Below, piece after piece: positions 16,264 through 24,107 of a DNA stretch of 35,464 nt. The translations under genes were made by a program, and so were the position numbers. The notes under the pieces are model-generated. The model was not told the DNA's origin and made no database searches. It was given only the letters and a program-made list of their open reading frames with translations. Location of the stretch: positions 1-35,464 of the forward strand of contig WJIV01000241.1 of the NCBI GenBank assembly GCA_014730055.1. Direction: 5' to 3'. Numbering within the stretch: position 1 is the stretch's first letter; every line of letters starts with the position of its first letter. The DNA is from Candidatus Bathyarchaeota archaeon. GTDB taxonomy: Archaea; Thermoproteota; Bathyarchaeia; TCS64.

Positions 16264-17016
16264 ATGGACCCTAAAGAGCTTACGAAAAAAATAAAGAACT
16301 ATGCAATAAGCCATGGATCTGAGTTGGTAGGGGTACTATCTCCTGAATCTATAGATTCTTACCCTAGCTACTGGATCGGATGGCAGATTCAGGAGAGATC
16401 AAAGAAAACCATTGATTACATGGAAGACCCGAGGAGCATACTTGTCTTGGGCTATCATGCCTTCGATGATATCCATGAGGCACAGATCGCACACAATGGA
16501 AAAATAGAGTACCCAGTATATGATAGAATGAGGCTCTATGCCCGAAGAGTAATGCGTAAGCTCGAGCGAATGGGATACAAGTGTATAATTTATCCCTTTA
16601 ACCTAAGTCAGAAGAAGATGGCTCAACTTGCCGGGTTAGGTGCAATGGGTAAGAATAGCTTGATTATCAACCCCAAATACGGCCCCTGGATTAGGATACA
16701 AAGCATATTAACAAATGCTCCATTGATACCGGATAAAGAATTTACTGATGACCTATGTGGGGAATGCACCCTTTGCATCGATGCGTGTCCAACAGAAGCT
16801 CTTGAACCATATAAGGTCGATCCAGAAAGATGCCTTATTGGTATAAAGGAACAAGATCTTGCTAAACTTATTGAGAAAGGACTGTCCTACTCTGAATTCA
16901 GGGATACACCAGATCACATCTTTAAGAAATATATGCCAAGATTCACTAAGAATAGTATATTAATGTGCACAGCCTGTCAGGAATCATGTCCTCATGGGCA
17001 GGGTAATCGTGTATAA
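16264..17016 (+). CDS. QueG-like double 4Fe-4S cluster protein
   Basis: 250 residues from ATG 16264; a TTG at 16225 adds a short basic leader that is not part of the family. The N-terminal 130 residues resemble the cobalamin-binding half of epoxyqueuosine reductase and reductive-dehalogenase-type proteins (SILVLGYHAFDD, LAGLGAMGKNSLIINPKYGPWIRIQSILT). A ferredoxin-like part follows: CGECTLCIDACPTEAL with C165, C168, C171, C175, then C190 and the second set CTACQESCPHGQG with C235, C238, C242. True QueG continues with about 100 residues of HEAT-like repeats; these are missing, so tRNA queuosine reduction is not assured. It is divergent from the SelA-like gene. Confidence 0.82.
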   Translation: MDPKELTKKIKNYAISHGSELVGVLSPESIDSYPSYWIGWQIQERSKKTIDYMEDPRSILVLGYHAFDDIHEAQIAHNGKIEYPVYDRMRLYARRVMRKLERMGYKCIIYPFNLSQKKMAQLAGLGAMGKNSLIINPKYGPWIRIQSILTNAPLIPDKEFTDDLCGECTLCIDACPTEALEPYKVDPERCLIGIKEQDLAKLIEKGLSYSEFRDTPDHIFKKYMPRFTKNSILMCTACQESCPHGQGNRV

Positions 17017-17138
17017 ATACATATTAGATACGTGAAATTTCATGGTTACTAGCAGAATGATGAAGACTATTTTTGTCGAAGCTGTCAAACTAATAATCCA
17101 CTATGGTATTAGAGAAATGAATTATTGATAAAAGATCT

Positions 17139-18500
17139 TTATGGTTGTCTATTTTTAGCGTAAATAGCCGAATTTAGTATTGCGCTTATACATGCACCAA
17201 CATTATTCCTTATCGGGTTAATGGTGACATCGTAATCTGCGTGGAGGCGTCTATCATATTCAATTAGTTTATCCTGGACCTCGTCCCTTAGTTTTTCGAT
17301 CTTACTGTTAGAATTATGTTTTAACTCCTTATCGAAGACTCTCTTCAGCCCACCAAGGTGGGTCATACGAAATGAGAGCTCTCTTCCCTCTACAGCTATC
17401 TTTTCAGCTACCGTGGCATTACGCGTATGAACATTTTCATTGAAACTCAAAGGTGGATTGCTAACATTTGTGTATCTAATCTGGAGCGGTTTCATCATCT
17501 CTGCTATCATAACCTTGAAAGGATTGTTACTTTTCAGATTGGGGAGAGCTCTCTCCCAGATTCCCAGCATGAAGCTCTCCGTCTTGGTGGTGACATTGTA
17601 AGCGTATTGAAGTGAGTCCCCTAGAGGTTTGTTTGTGGGTGTGTCGTCCCACATACGTGGATCGTACCACAAGCAGCACTCGGGTATCATCATGAATAGA
17701 TGTGGATTCAGCATCTGCCCATACTCGTATATATAGCATCCATTAATGGGCTCTATGTTCTCATTTCCGGAGGCCCATTGGCGAAGGTAACCCCTTGCAA
17801 CTGTTAGATAATAGGCTTTACTAACCCCGGGAGCTACAGTTGGAGCTGGGCGTTTTCTAAGAAAGATGTTGAACTTTCTAGCTGAATTCCATAAAGGTGC
17901 ATACAGCTCAGGACATGAATGAGGAACTTGATATGTAATACCTCCCCATTTCATCATATGTAGGCTGCTAATGAAGTGGAACTCGATTTGATCCATTAAC
18001 TTCATGAGTGCACGAGTCTCAGGAACTGGGTTGTTCAGATCTAGGGGACCGAACCTGAACGGAAAACACCATTCGGGCGTCAATCTCGTAGGGGTTCTAT
18101 AGTAATTTCTACTGAAATTGAGTGGAGTGTGGGGTCCAAGCTGAAATCCCTCGTTAAGCCGGGCTCCATCTGGATCACTACATCCTATTAGATACCAATT
18201 ATAATCAAGCTCTTCTCGAATATCTTTTTCCTCGGCTAGTCTACGTGCGAGATACAAAAGTAAGTTTCCACCAATGGGTTCTTCACTGTTTGGGAATCCG
18301 TGTATAAGTGCATTATATTTTCCATCTCCAACCTTGAGACATTCAATGGATTCACCTTTTGTCGATTTACCCAGGTCAATGTATTTTATTTTACCAGGGT
18401 ATTCTTTTGCTATATTATCTATCTTTTCGTGAATCTCATCTACAGTGTGGTATCTCTTCCATTCAGGTATATCTCCTAGAAAATCTATTAGATTAATCAC
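17139..18500 (-). CDS. M14-family zinc carboxypeptidase homologue
   Basis: 453 residues from a GTG at 18500. Recognisable M14 elements: YHTVDEIHEKIDNIAKEYP (prodomain-like lead), DLGKSTKGESIECLKVGDG, ALIHGFPNSEEPIGGNLLLYLARRL, YLIGCSDPDGARLNEG, HFISSLHMMKWGG with the second zinc His, and a late Glu in MIPECCLWYDPR. The usual first zinc motif in this group, GFPHPNEP, reads GFPNSEEP here, with Asn71 at the His position and E74 kept. The C-terminal 150 residues (MTHLGGLKRVFDKELKHN) are a family-specific helical extension. No signal peptide, so an intracellular peptidase or amidase. Reduced zinc binding is possible given the Asn. Confidence 0.75.
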   Translation of the reverse strand: MINLIDFLGDIPEWKRYHTVDEIHEKIDNIAKEYPGKIKYIDLGKSTKGESIECLKVGDGKYNALIHGFPNSEEPIGGNLLLYLARRLAEEKDIREELDYNWYLIGCSDPDGARLNEGFQLGPHTPLNFSRNYYRTPTRLTPEWCFPFRFGPLDLNNPVPETRALMKLMDQIEFHFISSLHMMKWGGITYQVPHSCPELYAPLWNSARKFNIFLRKRPAPTVAPGVSKAYYLTVARGYLRQWASGNENIEPINGCYIYEYGQMLNPHLFMMIPECCLWYDPRMWDDTPTNKPLGDSLQYAYNVTTKTESFMLGIWERALPNLKSNNPFKVMIAEMMKPLQIRYTNVSNPPLSFNENVHTRNATVAEKIAVEGRELSFRMTHLGGLKRVFDKELKHNSNSKIEKLRDEVQDKLIEYDRRLHADYDVTINPIRNNVGACISAILNSAIYAKNRQP

Positions 18501-18680
18501 AGCAAGAACAATTTGTGTCCTACTTAAATCAGTTTTTTCATTGACTAACTGGTAAAATTTTCAATTAACAAGTCAAAACTTGATTAATTAAAGCCACAAT
18601 GACTGTATTATTTAAAGATCAAATTCTAAGGAAAATAACGCCAGAAATGAAAGAAAACTATGATTAGATTCAAAACTAAA

Positions 18681-19610
18681 TTAATGAATTATTAAAAGGG
18701 GCACTCCGTTTCTTTTAGCTTCTTTGACCAAGGAGGACCCCTTTTCTTGAGCCAATCCAGTCCTTAAGATGAGTAAGGAGGTCTTCTCAAGCTTTGACAT
18801 TATACTATCTATAGCCGCCCCAACTATCTCGATAACCTCAATATCTATCTGCATTTCATTTGCAATGTCCTTAAGACCCTTTATCAAAGGGGCTCTTTCA
18901 TCTCTTAGGGATATCTGAATTAAATCGTCATCTACTGCCTCATCCAGTAAATTCAAAGAGACATCTTTGAATCTCTCTATGTCCTCTCTTCTTACTAAAT
19001 CAAGTACTTTGAGAGCCGTTACTTTTTCTGAAAATATAAGAGCCCACTCCAGAGGGGGAACATCTTCTCTACCTAATACAGGTATAAGTATGCTATCTGT
19101 AATTTTATCGGGTCTTATTCTTGACTCAGGTAGCAGTAGCAAAGGAACTTCCGCTCTAGATATTAAAATTTCTATAGTAGCTCCTATGCTGTCCTGACTT
19201 TCTTTCTCAACTCTCTCCGCATATGGGCTCGGTAGGACTAGCAAGTCATGTTGCTCCTCATCCATGAGTCTAAGTATATTTTCAGAAGGGGAGCCAATAA
19301 CACAACTACCTACGGCCTCTATACTATTTTCCTTAAGATATTTGACCGCTTCATCAACTAGCGTCTCAGATTCAGAGTACTCCTCATCGTTCACGGCCAT
19401 GCAGATAATTTCTACATCTGCTCTGTGGCTTGTAGCTAACTCGCATGTAACTCGATATGCGTAACGGCTACTCTTTTTTACCCAGTCATGGGCATCTAGG
19501 GCAAGTAGTATTTTTTCGATCTTGGGTAGGACTAGACTCTCTTTATCTGGAATGAAGGCTTGCTCAAACTTCCTTATCTTTTCATTTATTTTCTCTGTTC
19601 TCTTTATCAT
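18681..19610 (-). CDS. Universal stress protein with two Usp domains
   Basis: 309 residues from the ATG at 19610, which overlaps the stop of the antiporter gene (ATGA), so the two are translationally coupled. Two Usp-like alpha/beta halves: KIEKILLALDAHDWVKKSSRYAYRVTCELA to AEVPLLLLPE and ITDSILIPVLGREDVPPLEWALIF to GVPLLIIH. The ATP-binding G-x2-G-x9-G motif of MJ0577-like proteins is not evident in either half, so a non-nucleotide or regulatory role is likelier. Usp domains co-encoded with ion transporters often act as cytoplasmic regulators of them, which fits this pair; that role is inferred. A 180-bp AT-rich gap separates it from the M14 gene. Confidence 0.82.
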   Translation of the reverse strand: MIKRTEKINEKIRKFEQAFIPDKESLVLPKIEKILLALDAHDWVKKSSRYAYRVTCELATSHRADVEIICMAVNDEEYSESETLVDEAVKYLKENSIEAVGSCVIGSPSENILRLMDEEQHDLLVLPSPYAERVEKESQDSIGATIEILISRAEVPLLLLPESRIRPDKITDSILIPVLGREDVPPLEWALIFSEKVTALKVLDLVRREDIERFKDVSLNLLDEAVDDDLIQISLRDERAPLIKGLKDIANEMQIDIEVIEIVGAAIDSIMSKLEKTSLLILRTGLAQEKGSSLVKEAKRNGVPLLIIH

Positions 19611-20929
19611 AGTAAACCAACCCCCGGACTGTTGAACACCAGCTCGTTCAGGACGAGATAAAGCGTCCCAATAAAAAGCTGAATAGTACAAATTATGATC
19701 CCAACTCGGGAGAACTCGCTGAACTTTACATCTTGCTCCTTCCTGAGAACGCTAAGGGCGATAATTGTAGAAGATGATCCAAAGGGGGTATAATTAGCTC
19801 CTAATCCTATACCAAAGATTAGGGCCCACCAAAGCAGCGAAACCTCCCTTTGTAGTATTATTGACGCCTCCTCTACTATCGGTATCAGCGCCGCTGTTAG
19901 GGGTATATCAACAATCAGGGATGAGAGAATGCCGACCAACCAGATCAGGGTCACACCTAACAGTATGTAGTTATCAGAGCTTAAATTTACTATAACTCCT
20001 GAGAGTTGCCTTATGAGCCCAAGTCTACTAAAACCATCTACTAGGACTAGTAAAGGACCTACGAAGAAGATAATCCCCCAGTCAAGTTTACTTAAAATAT
20101 TCTCTATATCGGTACCAGTTAGAAGAATTGATGCTGCAGCTCCAGATATTGCTATAAATTCAAGTCCATAGCTAAGCCAGTCACTAATGACAAAAAGTAC
20201 AAGGACTGCACCTATAACAATTATCATGTTTCTGAATGCTCTCTTATCTTTAACCACACTCCACTCATCGAAGGTTTCCACCTTCTTTCTAAGTGCCTCC
20301 ATATCCTCCTCAGACTCTGCACCCCTTACTTTTAAGATCCGCATAAGCAGTAGGAAGGAAATTACACCGACAATAACTGACAGAGGAAGCGAAACTAGAA
20401 GGTACTCCAGGAACCCTATTCCAGCAGCTAGAGATACAAGTATGTTTGGGACGCTGCTGATAAGTGTCAATAATCCTCCAAGGTTGGCAAAAATCGCCTC
20501 ACCGAAAATATATGGTTTTGGATCCAATCCGAGGTTCCTACAAGCAACGATGGTAAGGGAACTTATCAAAACCGTTGCTACCAAGTTACTCAATATTGAT
20601 GATAGCAGTACCATAAGAATTGAAAATAGAAGAAATAGTCGCCTAGGCTCACCTCTACTTACCTTCAGAAATCTAATAGCAAGGTACTCGAAGACCCCCA
20701 CTTCCTCGGCGACCTCAGTCATCATGAATGTTCCTATCAAAATTCCAATTACACCTAGGTCAAGGAATTCAAATGTTTCCGAGTAGCTGAATACATCGAA
20801 CAATACACCAATTATAATAATCCCTAAAGCTCCAAGCATAGCTGCAAGTGACTTGTCGAGCTTTTCCGATATAATTAAAATAAAGATGCTGATAAACCAC
20901 GCGACAAATAAAAGTGAAACGATGTTCAT
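19607..20929 (-). CDS. ArsB/NhaD-like membrane transporter (IT superfamily)
   Basis: 440 residues from the ATG at 20929 (MNIVSLLFVAWFISIF). The open frame extends 36 codons upstream, but that stretch lacks a membrane-protein character. About ten to eleven membrane helices. Both halves carry the family repeat motif: NLGGLLTLISSVPNILVSLAAG in the first and FGIGLGANYTPFGSSSTIIALSV in the second, each matching the GG(x)TPIG-type loop of anion and Na+/H+ antiporters. A cytoplasmic loop (RAESEEDMEALRKKVETFDEWSVV) sits between halves. Arsenite, sodium or dicarboxylate are possible substrates and cannot be separated by eye. It overlaps the Usp gene by four bases and leads that operon. Confidence 0.85.
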   Translation of the reverse strand: MNIVSLLFVAWFISIFILIISEKLDKSLAAMLGALGIIIIGVLFDVFSYSETFEFLDLGVIGILIGTFMMTEVAEEVGVFEYLAIRFLKVSRGEPRRLFLLFSILMVLLSSILSNLVATVLISSLTIVACRNLGLDPKPYIFGEAIFANLGGLLTLISSVPNILVSLAAGIGFLEYLLVSLPLSVIVGVISFLLLMRILKVRGAESEEDMEALRKKVETFDEWSVVKDKRAFRNMIIVIGAVLVLFVISDWLSYGLEFIAISGAAASILLTGTDIENILSKLDWGIIFFVGPLLVLVDGFSRLGLIRQLSGVIVNLSSDNYILLGVTLIWLVGILSSLIVDIPLTAALIPIVEEASIILQREVSLLWWALIFGIGLGANYTPFGSSSTIIALSVLRKEQDVKFSEFSRVGIIICTIQLFIGTLYLVLNELVFNSPGVGLL

Positions 20930-21325
20930 ATGAAAACGTGAGAACCGGATTAGATAAATCAAACGTTGGAAAGAGAAAACGGATAATAAAGTTTCGGCTC
21001 CTGCTTCAGAGAAGCCTATAGATGATGATGCATTCATTAGTCTCTACACAATCGAGCCATATCCAGCATATTTCGAGTACGCTTCTGAAGATTTGGATAC
21101 TAGACCAATAACTTAATCAAGTTTATCAAGCAACAGGACCTTTTTTTAGAATGCAGTTAAACTGTACCATAATCAGGTTGCTAAATATAGTTGGTAGAGG
21201 TTATTAACCAATGTTCCTTTCTTGGTAATTACTCGAAAGAATTTATCTTACCCTATATTCTTTGATCAAAAAAAACGCATTACAGATATTTACTTGATAT
21301 TAATTCTATTGTTACGTTATAAGTA
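20930..21325. other. Intergenic region upstream of the antiporter operon
   Basis: About 396 bases between two minus-strand genes. The first 108 bases (20930-21037) are an open extension of the antiporter frame that I do not believe is translated. The rest is AT-rich with a run of seven T at 21142-21148 and a short palindromic tract (gcagttaaactgt). No tRNA, repeat array or further open frame of note is visible. Confidence 0.5.
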
Positions 21326-22747
21326 CTAAATGCATATGTAGAACCACCAAGCGTAGTCGGGGCTGTTCAGGACCTTAATATCTGCCGGTAGATGTATGTG
21401 ATTTCCTCCTCTGTCTAGGCCTATTGTACTTCCTTCCTCATGAACAAAGCCGCACCTTCCTTGAGCCTTGTTTCCCAATATTTCTTCAACCCAGAAACTC
21501 TTCACTATCCGAGCTTCTCCTATGCTCTCATACCACTGTAGGGTATAATTCAGCTCTTCCTGGTCTCCTAGACTCAATATGACATCTATAGCGGTGATAG
21601 TACCATTTTGAAACATATCACTTCTGAGGTTATGAGCCGTTACATGTACATTCTCGAACTGCCAGTTATCGGTTATTCCGTTAATGTAAACATTAGGTAT
21701 TATAACCTCTCCATTATTATTCTCCAGCCTCTCGATCTCCTCCTTGAAGAATTCATGAGTCTCTCGTATCCTTTCAGGGCTCGTCTCAAAGAAGGTTAAA
21801 TATGCCCCATCCTTCCAAGGATAGTGATCCATCCTGTAATAGTTTGATTCAGGCCAACCAGCATCGTAATATATCTCATACCACCAGTCCATAGTCCCCT
21901 CAAGTCTATCAATCACATACGTGTTAATAGTCTCGTCAAAGTGGTATTCCAGGTCTAAATCACCTCTCTCAGCTACATGCACGAGCACATCGAAAACGCT
22001 GAAGTATCCCTCCCTGAATATATCCGGTCTCAGGGTATCCACTTTCTCTGGGTCGAACTCAAGTTTACGAGTATTCCCACTGAACCTGTATCCAATACGG
22101 AATTTCCCTGTTCTCTTGGGAATAGTGTTATTCTGGTCAGTGTATCTATCTGGATAAACGATCTCATCATCTATCTCGACTCCCTTCCTACCCAAACTTG
22201 TGTCGATGAAGATTACAGTTAAAATTAGAAGGATAGAAAGTATGGTTAATACCTTTCCTCCATCCGGTACTGCTATACTGTTTCTTGCTGCTGCTGACTT
22301 TAGGCCTGTTACGATATGAACAATAAGTGAGATGGTTATAATCTGATCAATCTGGATATGTAAAGTGAAAGGAACCAACCTATAGAAGATAAGTTCGTTC
22401 CATCCCAGACCTGTTGTTACCATAAGAATAGAGGCTGTTAAAAGAATCCAAGCGGAGATCCTTTGTAATACGCGAGTAGATGTCCATTCACCATATAACA
22501 GACTTGGGTTCTGCCATAGTCTCTTCCAAGGATACCCAATAGTGTGTAATGATAGAATGAAATGTATTACAAGTACCAATCCGTAGACATATCCGAGGTA
22601 AATATGGAATGGCTGGTAAATTCCCTTATCCACATTTAGACGAGTCATAGTATATCCAAGCGACAGCATTATTATGGTTATAAACGTGAATACCCATCCA
22701 AGAATTCGGTTAAATCTTATAGCTGATTTCTTAGAAATACTCAGCAT
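21326..22747 (-). CDS. Cytochrome b-like membrane protein fused to a large extracytoplasmic domain
   Basis: 473 residues. The N-terminal 185 residues hold five predicted helices with histidines positioned for haem: PFHIYLGYV H48, VLVIHFILSLHTIG H62/H68, FTLHIQID H130 and LIVHIVTG H144. This resembles a cytochrome b561/ferric-reductase-type di-haem bundle. After IDTSLGRKG the chain becomes a soluble domain of about 280 residues on the outer face. YFSVFDVLVHVAERGDL, TYVIDRLEG, WWYEIYYDAGWPES and YPWKDGAYLTFF resemble the DUF4430/transcobalamin-like beta-rich fold. No enzyme is encoded next to it. Possible roles are electron transfer to an extracellular acceptor, or a sensor; the pairing is inferred from the sequence alone. 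Confidence 0.65.
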   Translation of the reverse strand: MLSISKKSAIRFNRILGWVFTFITIIMLSLGYTMTRLNVDKGIYQPFHIYLGYVYGLVLVIHFILSLHTIGYPWKRLWQNPSLLYGEWTSTRVLQRISAWILLTASILMVTTGLGWNELIFYRLVPFTLHIQIDQIITISLIVHIVTGLKSAAARNSIAVPDGGKVLTILSILLILTVIFIDTSLGRKGVEIDDEIVYPDRYTDQNNTIPKRTGKFRIGYRFSGNTRKLEFDPEKVDTLRPDIFREGYFSVFDVLVHVAERGDLDLEYHFDETINTYVIDRLEGTMDWWYEIYYDAGWPESNYYRMDHYPWKDGAYLTFFETSPERIRETHEFFKEEIERLENNNGEVIIPNVYINGITDNWQFENVHVTAHNLRSDMFQNGTITAIDVILSLGDQEELNYTLQWYESIGEARIVKSFWVEEILGNKAQGRCGFVHEEGSTIGLDRGGNHIHLPADIKVLNSPDYAWWFYICI

Positions 22748-22859
22748 AAATAAGGTGCTTAATGGGATTATTTAAAGAATTTAAAGCTGACTAAGAGCCT
22801 ATTATTAGTGCCTCAATATTTATCTTTTGCAGTATAATATAATCAAATAAGTGATTATA

Positions 22860-23183
22860 ATGCCAAGCTATAGAGTAAAAATCACAGTTCAGAAAAAAGT
22901 CGACCCAAATTACATCTTCGATGGTGAGGTGCCTAACCAACCAGGAAAAGATCATCCTTACCCAGTTTGTCAAATAGACGAAGACGCGGAATGGATCGTA
23001 GAAAAAGATGGCAAAATGCCTGAAGGATTCTGCAGCTGGGCTTGGAGAGACCTCTATAAAGATCTAGCTGTCCTAAGATATGGAGGGAACTTTGAGTCAT
23101 GGGTAGAACCACCATATATGTACACAGCCTGTACAGATGGTGTGAGACCTGTAAGCTTCAAACTAGAAGTACTTGAAGACTAA
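22860..23183 (+). CDS. TIGR04076-family protein
   Basis: 107 residues from ATG 22860; a GTG at 22851 is in frame three codons earlier. The family pattern is clear: YRVKITVQ at the start, YPVCQIDEDAEWIVEKDGKMPEGFCSWAW, a central helix with LRYGGNFESWV, and the end CTDGVRPVSFKLEVLED. Conserved cysteines C37, C58 and C91 are present, suggesting metal or thiol chemistry, but no member of the family that I know of has a defined function. It stands alone between two minus-strand genes; its start lies 112 bp from the cytochrome gene start, so the two share a divergent promoter region. Confidence 0.85.
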   Translation: MPSYRVKITVQKKVDPNYIFDGEVPNQPGKDHPYPVCQIDEDAEWIVEKDGKMPEGFCSWAWRDLYKDLAVLRYGGNFESWVEPPYMYTACTDGVRPVSFKLEVLED

Positions 23184-23232
23184 TCATATATTACAAATTG
23201 AAATTATACCTCTTTTTAATTCCTTAGAAAGC

Positions 23233-24090
23233 TTAACTGTGAATTAACTCCAATTCTCTGGTATAATCGATGTTTCTCTGGTTAAAATAATCTAGATTAT
23301 CCTTCATCTCCTCGATATTCTGAACCCCCGAAACGACGCATTTTACACCCGGCTGATCCAATACATATTTAAGACATTTATGTGTGGTCAGAGTCCCGGG
23401 AATTTTGGCCTCTAAGGTGACACCCCCCGTTCGCCATCTAGCTATCTTTGTCTTCCTGTTAAATTTTAGGAGCTTTCCTCCAGCATATGGCTTCATTGCA
23501 ACAAGATCAACTCCTTTATTTTTGCACTTTAATAATGCTTCATCCCTGCCTTTGAGATTATGATTGGCAATATTGATTTGAAACATTATATTATCGATTT
23601 GAGGATGATTTGCTGCTTCTCTAACTACTGATACATCATGGGTACTAACGGATATGAGGTCTCCATAATTCCTCAATTCTAAAGCGAGTCCCATGAGCTC
23701 CTTTTCTTTAGAATATTTCTCCCATTGCCGTAAATCACTAAGGTAGTGAAGGTTTATTATAAAAATATTATCAGAATTGAATTGGGACTTTACTTCTTCA
23801 TAAGTTCTTCTGCAAAGCGCGATATCTCTTGATCGTTTGTATTTTCCACCCTCATGACACGAGCCCAGATGAATAGCTAATAGGTTATCTGTTCTTCCCT
23901 CAATCCCTTGTGCAATACCTTCGACAACGTTTGGTAGACTCCAGACTAAGTCAAAATAGTTAACACCGTTATTAGAACTGAAGTCTACTATATCTCGGAT
24001 ATAGTCAGAAGGCATATCCTTAAGGTGCTCTACTCCCAGCCCTAGTTCGCTTAATTTGATACAAGTATTACCAAGCTTGCGATATCTCAT
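23233..24090 (-). CDS. Aldo-keto reductase homologue with altered catalytic residues
   Basis: 285 residues with the TIM-barrel layout of aldo-keto reductases: MRYRKLGNTCIKLSELGLGVEH, the GVNYFD strand (D47), DNIFIINLHYLSDL with the substrate-pocket His, DNIMFQINIANH, VDLVAMKPYAGGKLL, and the cofactor-side VKCVVSGVQNIEEMKDNLDYF. The catalytic tetrad needs Tyr after the Asp (here DLVWSLPNVVE has none) and Lys at the next strand (here LLAIHLG). Two of four residues are therefore missing, so reductase chemistry is doubtful. The MRYRKLGNT start and KPYAGGKLL loop match the archaeal AKR branch that often carries a C-terminal ferredoxin, which is absent here. It follows the receptor-channel gene by 17 bp, in the same operon. 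Confidence 0.8.
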   Translation of the reverse strand: MRYRKLGNTCIKLSELGLGVEHLKDMPSDYIRDIVDFSSNNGVNYFDLVWSLPNVVEGIAQGIEGRTDNLLAIHLGSCHEGGKYKRSRDIALCRRTYEEVKSQFNSDNIFIINLHYLSDLRQWEKYSKEKELMGLALELRNYGDLISVSTHDVSVVREAANHPQIDNIMFQINIANHNLKGRDEALLKCKNKGVDLVAMKPYAGGKLLKFNRKTKIARWRTGGVTLEAKIPGTLTTHKCLKYVLDQPGVKCVVSGVQNIEEMKDNLDYFNQRNIDYTRELELIHS

Positions 24091-24107
24091 TCTCTAGGTA
24101 AATACCA

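Noticed and set aside
20187..20786. 199-codon plus-strand open frame inside the antiporter gene
   Set aside because: It is antisense to a conserved membrane protein, has Ser/Thr/Arg-rich composition typical of shadow frames, and has no motif.
20930..21037. Upstream extension of the antiporter frame (36 extra residues)
   Set aside because: It lacks any membrane or signal character, and MNIVSLLFVAW is the natural start of the first helix.
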